NCBI GenBank assembly: GCA_037043015.1
Contig: CM073321.1
Span: 25,619,510-25,683,509 of the forward strand
Direction of reading: 5' to 3'
DNA length: 64,000 nt
From: Bryum argenteum
Lineage: Eukaryota; Streptophyta; Bryopsida; Bryales; Bryaceae
Shown here: piece after piece, positions 10,749 through 19,470 of the stretch
Layout of the letters: the number at the start of each line of letters is the position of its first letter
Position numbering within the stretch: the first letter of the stretch is position 1
Notes under the pieces: model-generated
What the model saw: the letters and a program-made list of their open reading frames with translations, nothing else
Database searches by the model: none
What the model was told of the DNA's origin: nothing
Position numbers and translations under genes: made by a program

Positions 10749-11545
10749 CTCACCCCCACCTAATGGAGTCGATGCCCTCATCGACTATACTTGTAGTGGG
10801 TCACACCAACTCTTGGGTTGCCATCCCCATTGGTGCAGCATTGTGTTTCACCAGGGCGCGACCCCCACAATGCACTCTCAAACTTTGGCAAAGTCTCAAA
10901 GGTGTCGTCACTAGGTGGTCCGTTTAGAACCCCGGACTTCTTCCAAGGCAACTAAACTACTCTAGACCCACCTACTTTGAGACCCTCTTGGATTGCCCTT
11001 ACCTTGGCTCTCCAAGTTAGGCTCCACTAGCCTAACACTTCTTCCTTGACTACTAGGCTGGACCTCAATGCTTCCACCAAGTTGTCTTGGTTGCAAACCC
11101 AAGATGGCTTTTACACCACGACTCGATCGCACGGGGTAATGCCAAGTTCCGCCCAACTCGGATCCCACTATCTCTTTCGAGGCATGGGTTCATGACTCCC
11201 ATGCACTAGCTTGCACTAGTTTGTGGGAGTGGCGCTTTTATGAGCACGCGCCATTACCTTGTCCCCGCCCGGACAAGCCCAAGGCCAAGGGACTTCATGG
11301 TTTTATCCACTCTTTCTCCTAGCCTTGGTCCCCATTACTCGGCCTTCCCAACTCGGTTTCACATCTCTATTCCCCTCTTCCACCAACTTAGCACAAGTAC
11401 AAGACTAGGACTCCATCTCATACTCTTCTCTTTGCACACACCAAAGCCAAACTTTATTGCCAAATCCAAAGAACAAGTACAAGTGTTGTGGATCTACGCC
11501 CAAGCTACAAGTCATCCTCCCCCACTACGGAGGTTGATGTCCTCA

Positions 11546-11797
11546 TCAATGCCTACGTTGCTTCTTGTTGGAGCTCCTATTCTTCTCAAAGTTCTCCACC
11601 ACCTCCTTAGCATTCACCATGTCCTTTGCCGCCACCCACGTTGCTTCTTTCTCGTGGTATCCTCGCCACTTCACAAGGTATTCCTTGCTCTTGTTTTTGA
11701 GGTTCCTACTCTTGAGGATGGCCTCTACCTCATATTCCAAATGTTGTCCAACCAACTCTGGTGGTGGCCGAATCACTTGCTTGCGATCCGGCCACAA
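11546..11797 (-). mobile_element. Chromodomain remnant of the chromovirus
   Basis: Minus-strand reading contains YEVEAILKSR, KEYLVKWRGY and ATWV, the chromodomain found at the C-terminus of chromoviral integrases, which in known members guides insertion to methylated-histone chromatin. It is a fossil part of the 9457-11969 element. Confidence 0.85.
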
Positions 11798-12122
11798 GGT
11801 ATCCTCCTAGTCTCCGTGGGTGAGAGGCGTCTCCAACGCCCGGGGTCCTCTCCCACACTAGGCCCACTTAGGTTCCCTTCACCTTGGCACCCCAAGGCCC
11901 GGGCGTCACTCCGGTGTCCCCCTTGGGCCCTTGGTGTTGCGGGCACTCCTCAAGGAGAGGTGCGCAACACGCTGACTTATATCTATTCAAGTAAACAATA
12001 CATGCATCTACGTCACATGCGAACTCTATCACTTTTGGAATGGTGAATCTCATTCCACCATTTTACAACCGCTATAATTTAGACGCATAGCAGTATCTTG
12101 TTTATATTTTATAATTTCTAGA

Positions 12123-12490
12123 TTCAACTCGACTCGAGTTGAATTGTTGAAACACTCTTTTCATATAGTTGTTTATAAGTCTATTTCAGATTCTACGAAC
12201 TATTATTTGCTTCTTATCACGCAATTTTAATTAGGTTATCGATCTAGTTAAGAGATTCAACTCGTGTTGAGTTGAATTCCCTCTGGTCTTTGCCCTTGCA
12301 GGCGTTTAGAGAGGAGAAGCTTCTGGCTACTCTGGGATTTGCACGGTTTATACGGTATAATTGCACGTAATTAAAAGCAATTGAATTGAGAATTCAACTC
12401 TGTCTCAATTGAATCTCATTCAAATGTATTTTGGCATTAGAATGTATGGGGACTAAAATGTATTGCTAATTCAACTCGGGTCGAGTTGAA
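12123..12490. repeat. Palindrome cluster, four copies
   Basis: Copies start at 12123 (perfect), 12256, 12393 (degenerate) and 12470; a looser inverted pair is at about 12522-12556. This is the continuation of the 8846-9429 cluster on the other side of the retrotransposon. Confidence 0.85.
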
Positions 12491-12556
12491 CTGTTGAACT
12501 TTATTTCATCTTTGGAACATCAACTCAACTCGGTTACGCTTCACTTCAGTTGAATT

Positions 12557-14140
12557 TTTTTCTCTACGCTAACTAGACACAAAACTTGTATTTTGTATGA
12601 TATACGAATACAGAACTTCAATGCCAAACTATTGTGCCACAAAGTCGTGTGATTTGAACAAGAACAAAGTAGTGTTTACTCACCCATGGTTATGTCCGCT
12701 TCTCTTCAACTAAGTGGATACTGAAGACAATCGAACAAGCCTCAGCTTCGTTCTTAACCTGAAGCAAACAATAATGCATTCAAATTTGATCAGTTTTGTT
12801 ATCTCATTCACTCATTGTTGACAAAGTTATGAGAGAAATAAGAAAACCACTACACAGCTCAAAGAGCTTCTAAGGAAGGAATTACATGCAATCCGTGAGA
12901 ATAACTTCAAGCGCAATTCTGAAGCCTCAAATAGACATTACTTTGATGCAATTCCAAAATACATTTACATCTAGAGGAAACAAAATTTGATGCAATCCTC
13001 AATGCACTGTTTTCAGAACGAGAGAATTTGCAATGAATGATTCATAAGCAAATTCTCCTAAGCAATGCAGATTCAAGTATGCAAAAAAGAATCACATACT
13101 AGACACATTCAATAGCAATTGTTTGAGAATTTGCTGATATGCAAGTGAACATACGCATCCAAAATATCTAAAATCACTGAGTAGAACATGTTTGACAATG
13201 CTCACAAATTGGCAATTGAATGGAATTATCAACTACTCCAATCAACCCTAAACAGCTCAAAAAGTTCCAGCATTTTGTTCTAACTTTCGAATTCATGAGC
13301 TGCTCTTCAAATTTAGGGTTTTGAAATTCGAGCAACCAGCTCCAACAAGCCAATCTCCTCTTTTTTTCTAAATCAATCCTCTAAAGTCAAAGTTACTCCT
13401 CATCATTCCTAAATTAGTCGCTCAATTTTAAAGATCCCTACAGCTAGTCGAATTCAAGTACCGAGGTTTGAAAAACTGACAAAAATGAACCAAAAAAAAA
13501 AAAAAAAAACACAACCAGAAATTGAAAACTCAAAATATAAGCTACAAATATAGGCAAATTACTTACACTCAAGATTGTAGAAGTCCAACAACTTCTGGGA
13601 GCGCCACCCAAGCCGCAAACGATGCTCCAAAAACAATGAGAAACAGAGAACGAGAAACACAAAAACAGAAATTACTCCATGCATAGGGGCGCTGCAAGAG
13701 AGAGTCCGATACAAAAGAGGAGTGAGAAGAAAAGCACAAAAATAAGGCAGCGGCGACGCAAGAAAGAGCGCAAAAGTGTGAGTGCAAAACAAAAAGCAGT
13801 CAACGGCGCAAGAGACAGCGCGAAATAATGGAGGAGGAACTCGAATGGGGGCCAAACCCTAGGCCCCCCACTTCGGTCACGGCCAATTTCTGGAGCTAAC
13901 TGCCCGTGCGAGCTCTAAGCTCGTCATTGGTCGCCCATCCTTCCCGGGCCGCCTTAACCCTGCCCCTGCCTACCCGTACACGATCACGATTGCCTGTGTC
14001 TGCCCCTACGTACTTGTGCGAGCCCTTGCGTTTGCTAATAATTTGTATTTTCAACTCTAAGAAAATTATGTTGCATTAGTGTACAAACTCTCATTGTCAT
14101 CATAACACTACACTAAATTCCATAATTAGAGTTTAGGGTT
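12557..14140. other. No gene supported
   Basis: AT-rich to about 13480, then an A-run (13491-13509) and a mixed stretch with short minus-strand frames rich in Phe/Leu/Ser and without a recognisable domain. At 13850-14040 the sequence is GC-richer. It could hold the far upstream or 5' untranslated part of the minus-strand gene, but nothing proves it. Confidence 0.4.
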
Positions 14141-14142
14141 TA

Positions 14143-14470
14143 AAGTAGTATTCTAAGATTGGAATTTAGTTATTTTAAGTGAAATATTCTAAGATTAGAA
14201 TTTAGTTATTTTAAATGAAATATTCTAAGATTAGTAAGTAGTAAATAAGGTGAGGTACTCAAACTTGATCGTTTACTTAATCTGATATGGTATATTAAGT
14301 ATAGTACCCAAATATTAAAAAAGTAGTATTCTAAGATTGGAATTCAGCTATTTTAAGTGAAAATTTCTAAGATTAGTATCTAGTAAATAAGGTGAGGTAT
14401 TTTTACTCGAATATTTCCTAAATTTAATATAGTATTCTAAGTATAGTACCAAAATTTTAAAAAAGTAGTA
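14143..14470. repeat. Decayed AT-rich tandem repeat, 140-180 bp unit
   Basis: The block GTAGTATTCTAAGATTGGAA recurs near 14143, 14322 and 14466, each followed by TTATTTTAAGTGAAA-like and TAAATAAGGTGAGGTA-like blocks. Shorter internal repeats of TATTCTAAGATTAG are nested in the first unit. Copies differ in length. Confidence 0.65.
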
Positions 14471-14498
14471 TTCTAAAATTCGAATTGGGTTTATTTAA

Positions 14499-14758
14499 CC
14501 CCTAAAGGTCCTTGATACAAAATTGAGTAAATTATCAAAAAGAACCTTCTTCTACTTCAGGTGCAAAGAAACTCAATCTAAGCATTGATTAGAAGATCCA
14601 ACCGTAGGATCTTGACGTTAACTTGACCCTTTTCTCGAATGTCAAATTTGAACCGTTAATTTTTCTCCAATTTTGAGATTATAATGGTCAAAGTTGGCTG
14701 AATATTCTCCCTGCGGAAATTCTAAAAAGCGATTTCCGCTTTCTCGGACCTTTAGGGG
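14499..14758. mobile_element. piggyBac-like MITE, TTAA-flanked
   Basis: A 260-bp non-coding element has perfect 13-bp terminal inverted repeats, CCCCTAAAGGTCC and GGACCTTTAGGGG, each bordered by TTAA (14495-14498 and 14759-14762). TTAA target duplication and CCC-starting ends are the hallmarks of the piggyBac superfamily. An internal hairpin, GCGGAAAT...ATTTCCGC, lies at 14713-14739. No transposase is encoded, so it would depend on one elsewhere. Confidence 0.7.
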
Positions 14759-14779
14759 TTAAGAGAGATGTTCTTTGAT

Positions 14780-14870
14780 TAGTAATTAATGAATTAGGTG
14801 TGATGCTCTTATATTATTAATTAGTGAATTAGGTGTGATGCTCTTATATTATTAATTAGTGAATTAAGTG
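14780..14870. repeat. 38-bp AT-rich tandem repeat, about 2.4 copies
   Basis: The block GAATTAGGTGTGATGCTC plus TTATATTATTAATTAGT repeats directly, nearly without change. Confidence 0.75.
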
Positions 14871-15176
14871 TGTAATTATAAATATAATATTCAATTATAT
14901 TAAGTGTAGTATACTAAGATTAGTATTTAGTAAATTAGATGTAGTATTTGAAGTATAGTCTTCAATTATTCTAAATATGGTATTCGAGGATTCGAATTGA
15001 ATTATTTAAAGTGAGGTATTTTAAGACTAGTATTAAGTCAATTAGGTGTTGGCTACAAACCGCCTTACAAAGAGTAACACATCATTTTTAATCCTCTATA
15101 TCCAAAGCCTTAACACTTAACCCGAAAGCCTAAATCCTAAACCCTCAACTCTAAACCCTAGACCTTGTACCCTACA

Positions 15177-15232
15177 CCCTATACCCTATACCCTATACCC
15201 TATACCCTATACCCTATACCCTATACCCTATA
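15177..15232. repeat. Telomere-like (CCCTATA)8
   Basis: Eight perfect copies of CCCTATA run without a break. Just upstream (about 15118-15176) are scattered CCTAAA, CCCTAGA and CCCTACA words. The usual plant telomere unit is CCCTAAA, so this is a variant interstitial tract. Confidence 0.9.
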
Positions 15233-15240
15233 TCCTAAAA

Positions 15241-16335
15241 GCGTAATAGAAACAATAAATATTATGTTCTATCTTTTTCATTACAATTTATTGTAATCTT
15301 TTATTCAAGATCCTTTTGATGTGGGGCATTTTTGGAACTCATTGTTTGAAAAATAGAACAATTGCAACATGTCTAGGCATGTTTAGATAAGTCTGCTTAA
15401 GGTCAAATATGAAGATTATAATGGACAAATTTGATTCCTACCACGTGGCACTATATGTGATAAAACATGACGTTAAAATATTTTTCTAGGCTTCCAAGTA
15501 TAAATTAAAAATTTAGATATGTTGAGAAGGATTCAGAAGTGTAATATGTGGCGATAATATACTATTGCTGCAGAGGACAGGAGGTTCGTCTATGGAATTG
15601 TTCAGGATATGAAAGCAGAATAAATATATTTCTATTATAGAAATGAATATTTCTGAATCTTTTTGAAAAGAATTTGGCAATTAATATCACCTACCTCCAG
15701 AATCTAATTCTAACATGCTTCAATGTCATGAACAAATAGATCGGCCTTTAGCTGTAAAGGCCGATTCGAACTCAATCGTTGAAAAAGTCTATTCGTTTGC
15801 CCCCTTAGTTTTTCCGCCACTCCAAGTACTTGAGCAACTTTAGAATGATTATGCTCCTCTTTTTTTCTCATGTCTTATCGTCATTGTCTTTTGCCATCGC
15901 TCTCTCGTTCTTGTTGTAATCTCCGATTTCGCCAGGTCAATGTTTGCTCAACATACATAGACTGCATTAAGTGTTTGGGGCAACGTAGCATTTCAGAGTT
16001 CTCTTGGTAGTTGAATTGTAGAGATGACAAGTTAGGTCTTTGCTCGGATTCTTCTGATGCGTTGTTTTTAGTGAGGCTTCTGGGTGCTCGATTTCGGTGT
16101 AGAATGTTGTATCTAGTTTGTAGCAGTAGTAATACAACAGTGTCTCCCGTAAATCATTGCGTTTTGGACGTGTAGAAGTTCGTAGCTGCTGATTGCTATT
16201 TTACGCATAGTTGAGATTTTGGAATTCTACGTTCACGTACATAGTTTTGTTGAGTGTTATCTGGTTTTGAGTTTCCGAAAAAACCGCCGCTATTTCCGGC
16301 AGAATGTTCTTGCATTCTGGTTCTCTTTTAATAAA
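15241..16335. other. No gene seen; one tight hairpin
   Basis: No supported coding frame. A perfect hairpin with 11-bp stem and four-base loop is at 15740-15765 (ATCGGCCTTTA / TAAAGGCCGAT). Confidence 0.5.
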
Positions 16336-17260
16336 TTAAACTCGAGTCGAGTTGAAATCATATAGACATAGTGTATATGTCTATGTTCCACTGTAGAAGT
16401 TCAACTCGAGTCGAGTTGAAGTGTAATTCATGAATTATCAACAATGGTGTCAACAACGGGAATGTTTTGTACATGGTTGCTGATATTCAACTCGAATCGA
16501 GTTAAATAAGAATTCATCAAGTATCATTTTGGTTTATTCATAAGGGATGTTCTCTTTATGGATGTTAATATTCAACTTGAATTGAGTTGAAATCTTAGAG
16601 ATTATTTGTGCCATCAGATATTGCAACCAGAATCGAGTTAAATCAGAATTAATTCATAATAACCGATATATTCGTCCGTACAGTGAATTCGCTCAATATG
16701 TTAGTAGATATTCAATTCGACTCGAGTTGAATTTGAAAGTATCGTTATGGAGACATCGGCGAATTCAAGGCCCTCTTAATTTTAAATTGACTCAAATACT
16801 AAATACCACATATTATTACCTTCTTGATTGGTGAGATTTTATGGCTTAAAATTACAACCAGTAAAACTCAAGACACTGAAAATGCCTTAAGTATCTTGAA
16901 TCCCAGATTGTCAGATAATGACAGTTCTTGGTTGTGGATCTTTTGGTAGGTTATAGATAACCGTTATTGATTTGAATGTTGAATAAACCAGATGCTTTAG
17001 TAAATTCAAGTACAATTGGATATTATGGATTTCGTTCGGGTCGAAGAGATTGTAGTTCACATTGTCATATGATGTGTTGTTTATAATGGATATGTTTAAG
17101 AAAACCATCCCGCTCTCTGTTGAACACATCGGTTAATAAGACTTCCTCAGTCTATATTATTTTCTTCTATCAGTGTTTTTTCGTTGAAGTTGGAGGGTAA
17201 ATAACTAAATACATCAGTGTTTGTTACGTCTGTAGTCCATTCAACTCGACTCGAGTAGAA
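16336..17260. repeat. Palindrome cluster upstream of the DUF8039-like frame
   Basis: Copies start at 16336, 16400 (perfect), 16496, 16571, about 16628 (partial), 16711 and 17240. The last ends 60 bases before the ATG at 17320. No further copy was seen to the right in the window. Confidence 0.85.
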
Positions 17261-17319
17261 CTACCACAACTAATTTTGTTCCTAAAACTATTAAGTGTGA
17301 TTATTTTGCAATTGCTACC

Positions 17320-17754
17320 ATGGCTTCTTTGGATGTTGAAATGTTTGGTGATCACTCCTCTAATGAGGATGTTGTGGAGCAACCGGAGGAGTCAGAAAAC
17401 ATTCCAAGCTGTGAAGGTATCCCTCGGCGTCTTTGGGCTACTAAGTTCGTTACCCTTTACGGTGACGAGGGTCACCTTGTTGCGGAGGGCCTATGTCACA
17501 GCATCAGTTACGATCTGGTCCTCGGGAGCAACGGTCCACTTGGGCATGACCGAGTCGCAGTTCAAATCTCAAAGACCCTTGATGCCACAAAGGTGCCAGA
17601 TGAGTTTAGATACTCTCTCAGAGCGTGGTCGATCGACAAAGTCTTCTACAATGGGGCTAGTCTTAGAGACCATGAACTGCAACACGATAATAACTCTCGT
17701 ATTGCACTTCTAGCGAGACCTCAGTCGTCGCATAGGCGACGTTACAACAACTGA
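17320..17754 (+). CDS. DUF8039-like N-terminal part of transposon gene
   Basis: A 144-residue frame opens with an acidic start (MASLDVEMFGDHSSNEDVVE) and then reads GHLVAEGLCHSISYDLVLGS, LGHDRVAVQISKTLD and SLRAWSIDKVFYNGASL. The order V-A-x-G, L-G-x-D-x-V-x-V and a closing aliphatic helix is what I recall for DUF8039, a small domain of transposon-associated plant proteins. The frame ends in RRRYNN-TGA, and a GTAGGA just after the stop could be a splice donor, so this may be the first exon of the larger gene that continues at 17820. The role of the domain is unknown. The start is chosen as the first ATG after the last palindrome. Confidence 0.5.
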   Translation: MASLDVEMFGDHSSNEDVVEQPEESENIPSCEGIPRRLWATKFVTLYGDEGHLVAEGLCHSISYDLVLGSNGPLGHDRVAVQISKTLDATKVPDEFRYSLRAWSIDKVFYNGASLRDHELQHDNNSRIALLARPQSSHRRRYNN

Positions 17755-17819
17755 GGTAGGAACCCGCCTCGTGAAACATCCGTAAAATCTAAAGGATTAT
17801 TAACTCAGGAGTCTATCAA

Positions 17820-18590
17820 TTCTATCTCAAGCAAAGTTTGTTGTACGAGGAATTGCGTTCAGCCATTCCCGAGGGAAAAGATGTGATGTTTCCGAGAGCG
17901 GATGTATAGTGGAACGACCTACCAATTCAGGTTTCACATGAAGCTTGACATTCACAAGCAGGTTTATCGGAATGCTGACGGGAAGAGGGTGGTCACAACT
18001 GAGGGAATCGATGTTTGCTTGCCTGCGTGGAGACATATAGCTGGAGTGTCTGAGGCAACCTTCCATCGGTTCCAAATGTACATGACCGATGGCGTCATGG
18101 CTCACCCCCATGGAAATTTGTCTTTGTTTAAGCCGCGTAGGCTAACTTCGCAAGCAATTGCAACCCTGCGTTGCATCCTGGAGACTCTGCGGATCGCATG
18201 CAGCACCGAACCAGGACATTGAAATCTGGAGAGAAGGTTGTACCGATGATTCTTCCTGCGACATGAAAATGGAAGAGTGTCATCCCAAATATCAACGCCG
18301 CAAATGAAGGCTTCGGTTTGAAGATGGTAATGCCATCTTGTCTGAGTAGAATTCGGAAGTTACACTTTCCTACATATGATGCCAAGAAACCTAGAAATAA
18401 CTTTGCTCGCTGCTCCAAATGTGATTGGTTGCACACACTCCGTCATGGCTCTATTTTTGGGTCGCAACAAGCACTACTTTGGGCAAAGAAGCTCGAAGTA
18501 CACTTGGCTGCAACCCGTGCTCATCGGGAGTTATATTATGCGAACAGGTATAGGTCAAAAATGTACCCGCATGAGTGTTTGACTATTATG
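17820..18590 (+). pseudogene. DUF7869-type transposon gene, first half
   Basis: From about 17840 the plus strand reads a Cys pair region (CCTRNC), then YRNADGKRVVTTEGIDVCLP, AWRHIAGVSEATFHRFQ and HPHGNLSLFKPRRLTSQA. The frame then changes once near 18200 and continues with TLKSGEKVVPMILPAT, RIRKLHFPTYDAKKP, NFARCSKC, AHRELYYANRYRS and PHECLTIM. The IDVCxxAW, GVS, FARCSKC and RREYY-like motifs in this order fit a large family of transposon-like proteins (DUF7869) whose biochemical role is not known to me. At least one frameshift and two in-frame stops make it a pseudogene. It is interrupted after LTIM by the antisense rRNA piece at 18591-19463. Confidence 0.65.
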
Positions 18591-18959
18591 CGAAATACCA
18601 CTTACAATATCTCGTTCCATATTTAAGTCGTCTGCAAAGGATTCTCTCCCCGATCGTGTGAAATTGCAATGCAAAGCGCCCACGAAGGCAATTCCGCAAT
18701 CGCGGGGGAATTCTCGACACATGCTTCTAGGGGGGCACAGGCCCCCCTACTAGTAGTCGGGTAACGTCTAGGGAGGTAGAAAGCGCCGCTTCTAGCATGC
18801 ATTCTGACTTAGAGGCGTTCGGTCATAATCTTACACAAGGTAGCTTCGTGTCACTGGCTTTTCAACCAAACGCAATGACCAATTATGTGAATCAACGGTT
18901 CCTCTCGTACTACGTTGAATTACTATTGCGGCATTGAGCATCAGTAGGGTAAAACCAAT

Positions 18960-18996
<37 letters not shown>

Positions 18997-19470
18997 ATTG
19001 GTGGGTGAACAATCCAATATTTGGTGAATTCTGCTTCACAATGATAGGAAGAGCCGACATGGAAGGATCAAAAAGCAACGTCACTATGAACACTTGGCTG
19101 CCACAAGCCAGTTATCCTTGTGGTGACTTTTCCGACACCTCTAGCTTCAAATTCCGAAAGACTAAAGGATCGATAGGCAATGCTTTCACAGTTTGTATTC
19201 GTACTGAAAATCAAAATCAAATGAGCTTTTATCCTTTTGTTCCACACGAGATTTCTGTTCTCGTCGAGCTCATCTTAGGACACCTACGTTATCTTTTAAC
19301 AGCTGTGCCGCCCCAGCTAAACTCTCTACCTGACAATGTCTTCCACCTGGATCGGCGCATCGAAGCGCGCCTTAATCCTAGAAGCAGGGACAGAGTCTCG
19401 CCTCCACCTCATGGAATAAGTAAAATAACTTTAAAAGTAGTGGTATTTCACCATTAAATAAGATATTATG
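18584..19470. mobile_element. rRNA retrocopy-like insertion with 7-bp repeats
   Basis: The rRNA piece plus short extra ends (18591-19463) is flanked by TATTATG at 18584-18590 and at 19464-19470, a likely target duplication. The two ends form an 11-bp inverted repeat, GAAATACCACT (18592-18602) and AGTGGTATTTC (19439-19449). The right copy is normal rRNA sequence; the left one runs beyond the AGTGG where rRNA homology stops, as a template switch or snap-back would produce. Insertion by a LINE-type machinery is a guess. I recall relatives of the host gene with a few extra residues at this point, so the 7-bp repeat could be chance. Confidence 0.6.
18597..19451 (-). rRNA. 26S rRNA fragment, antisense insertion
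   Basis: The plus strand carries the reverse complement of the 3' part of plant 26S (large subunit) rRNA. Clear landmarks are CCTCTCGTACTACGTTGAAT, CTGTCTCACGACGGTCTAAA, CCCAGCTCACGTTCCCTATT and, at the 3' side, TTAAGTCGTCTGCAAAGGA. It is colinear with the rRNA over about 850 bases, starting in the GTGAAATACCACTAC region and ending at GTAAGTGG, so neither rRNA end is present. Several differences from the usual sequence show it is a non-functional copy. It splits the DUF7869-type gene. Confidence 0.92.

Larger units (their letters stand above)
9457..11969 (-). mobile_element. Broken chromovirus (Ty3/gypsy) with young LTRs
   Basis: Fossil LTR retrotransposon on the minus strand. It begins and ends TG...CA and is flanked by the 5-bp direct repeat CGCTG (9452-9456 and 11970-11974). 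Parts: a full-length LTR of about 1,292 bp at 9457-10748, a purine-rich tract next to it (on the minus strand GGTGGGGGTGAG), a chromodomain remnant at 11546-11797, and a partial copy of the other LTR at 11804-11969. The shared 166 bp of the two LTR ends differ by a single base, so the insertion is young. Most of gag-pol is not there; the element is broken. It landed inside the palindrome cluster. Confidence 0.85.

Noticed and set aside
9515-11300. Several plus- and minus-strand open frames of 60-130 residues
   Set aside because: They lie in the C-rich LTR of the chromovirus and are open because of base composition; none shows a domain.
13444-13855. Minus-strand frames rich in Phe, Leu and Ser that look like membrane segments
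   Set aside because: They come from A/G-rich low-complexity DNA read in antisense; no start context, family or continuation supports a protein.
19005-19457. 150-residue plus-strand frame
   Set aside because: It is the antisense reading of the 26S rRNA piece.
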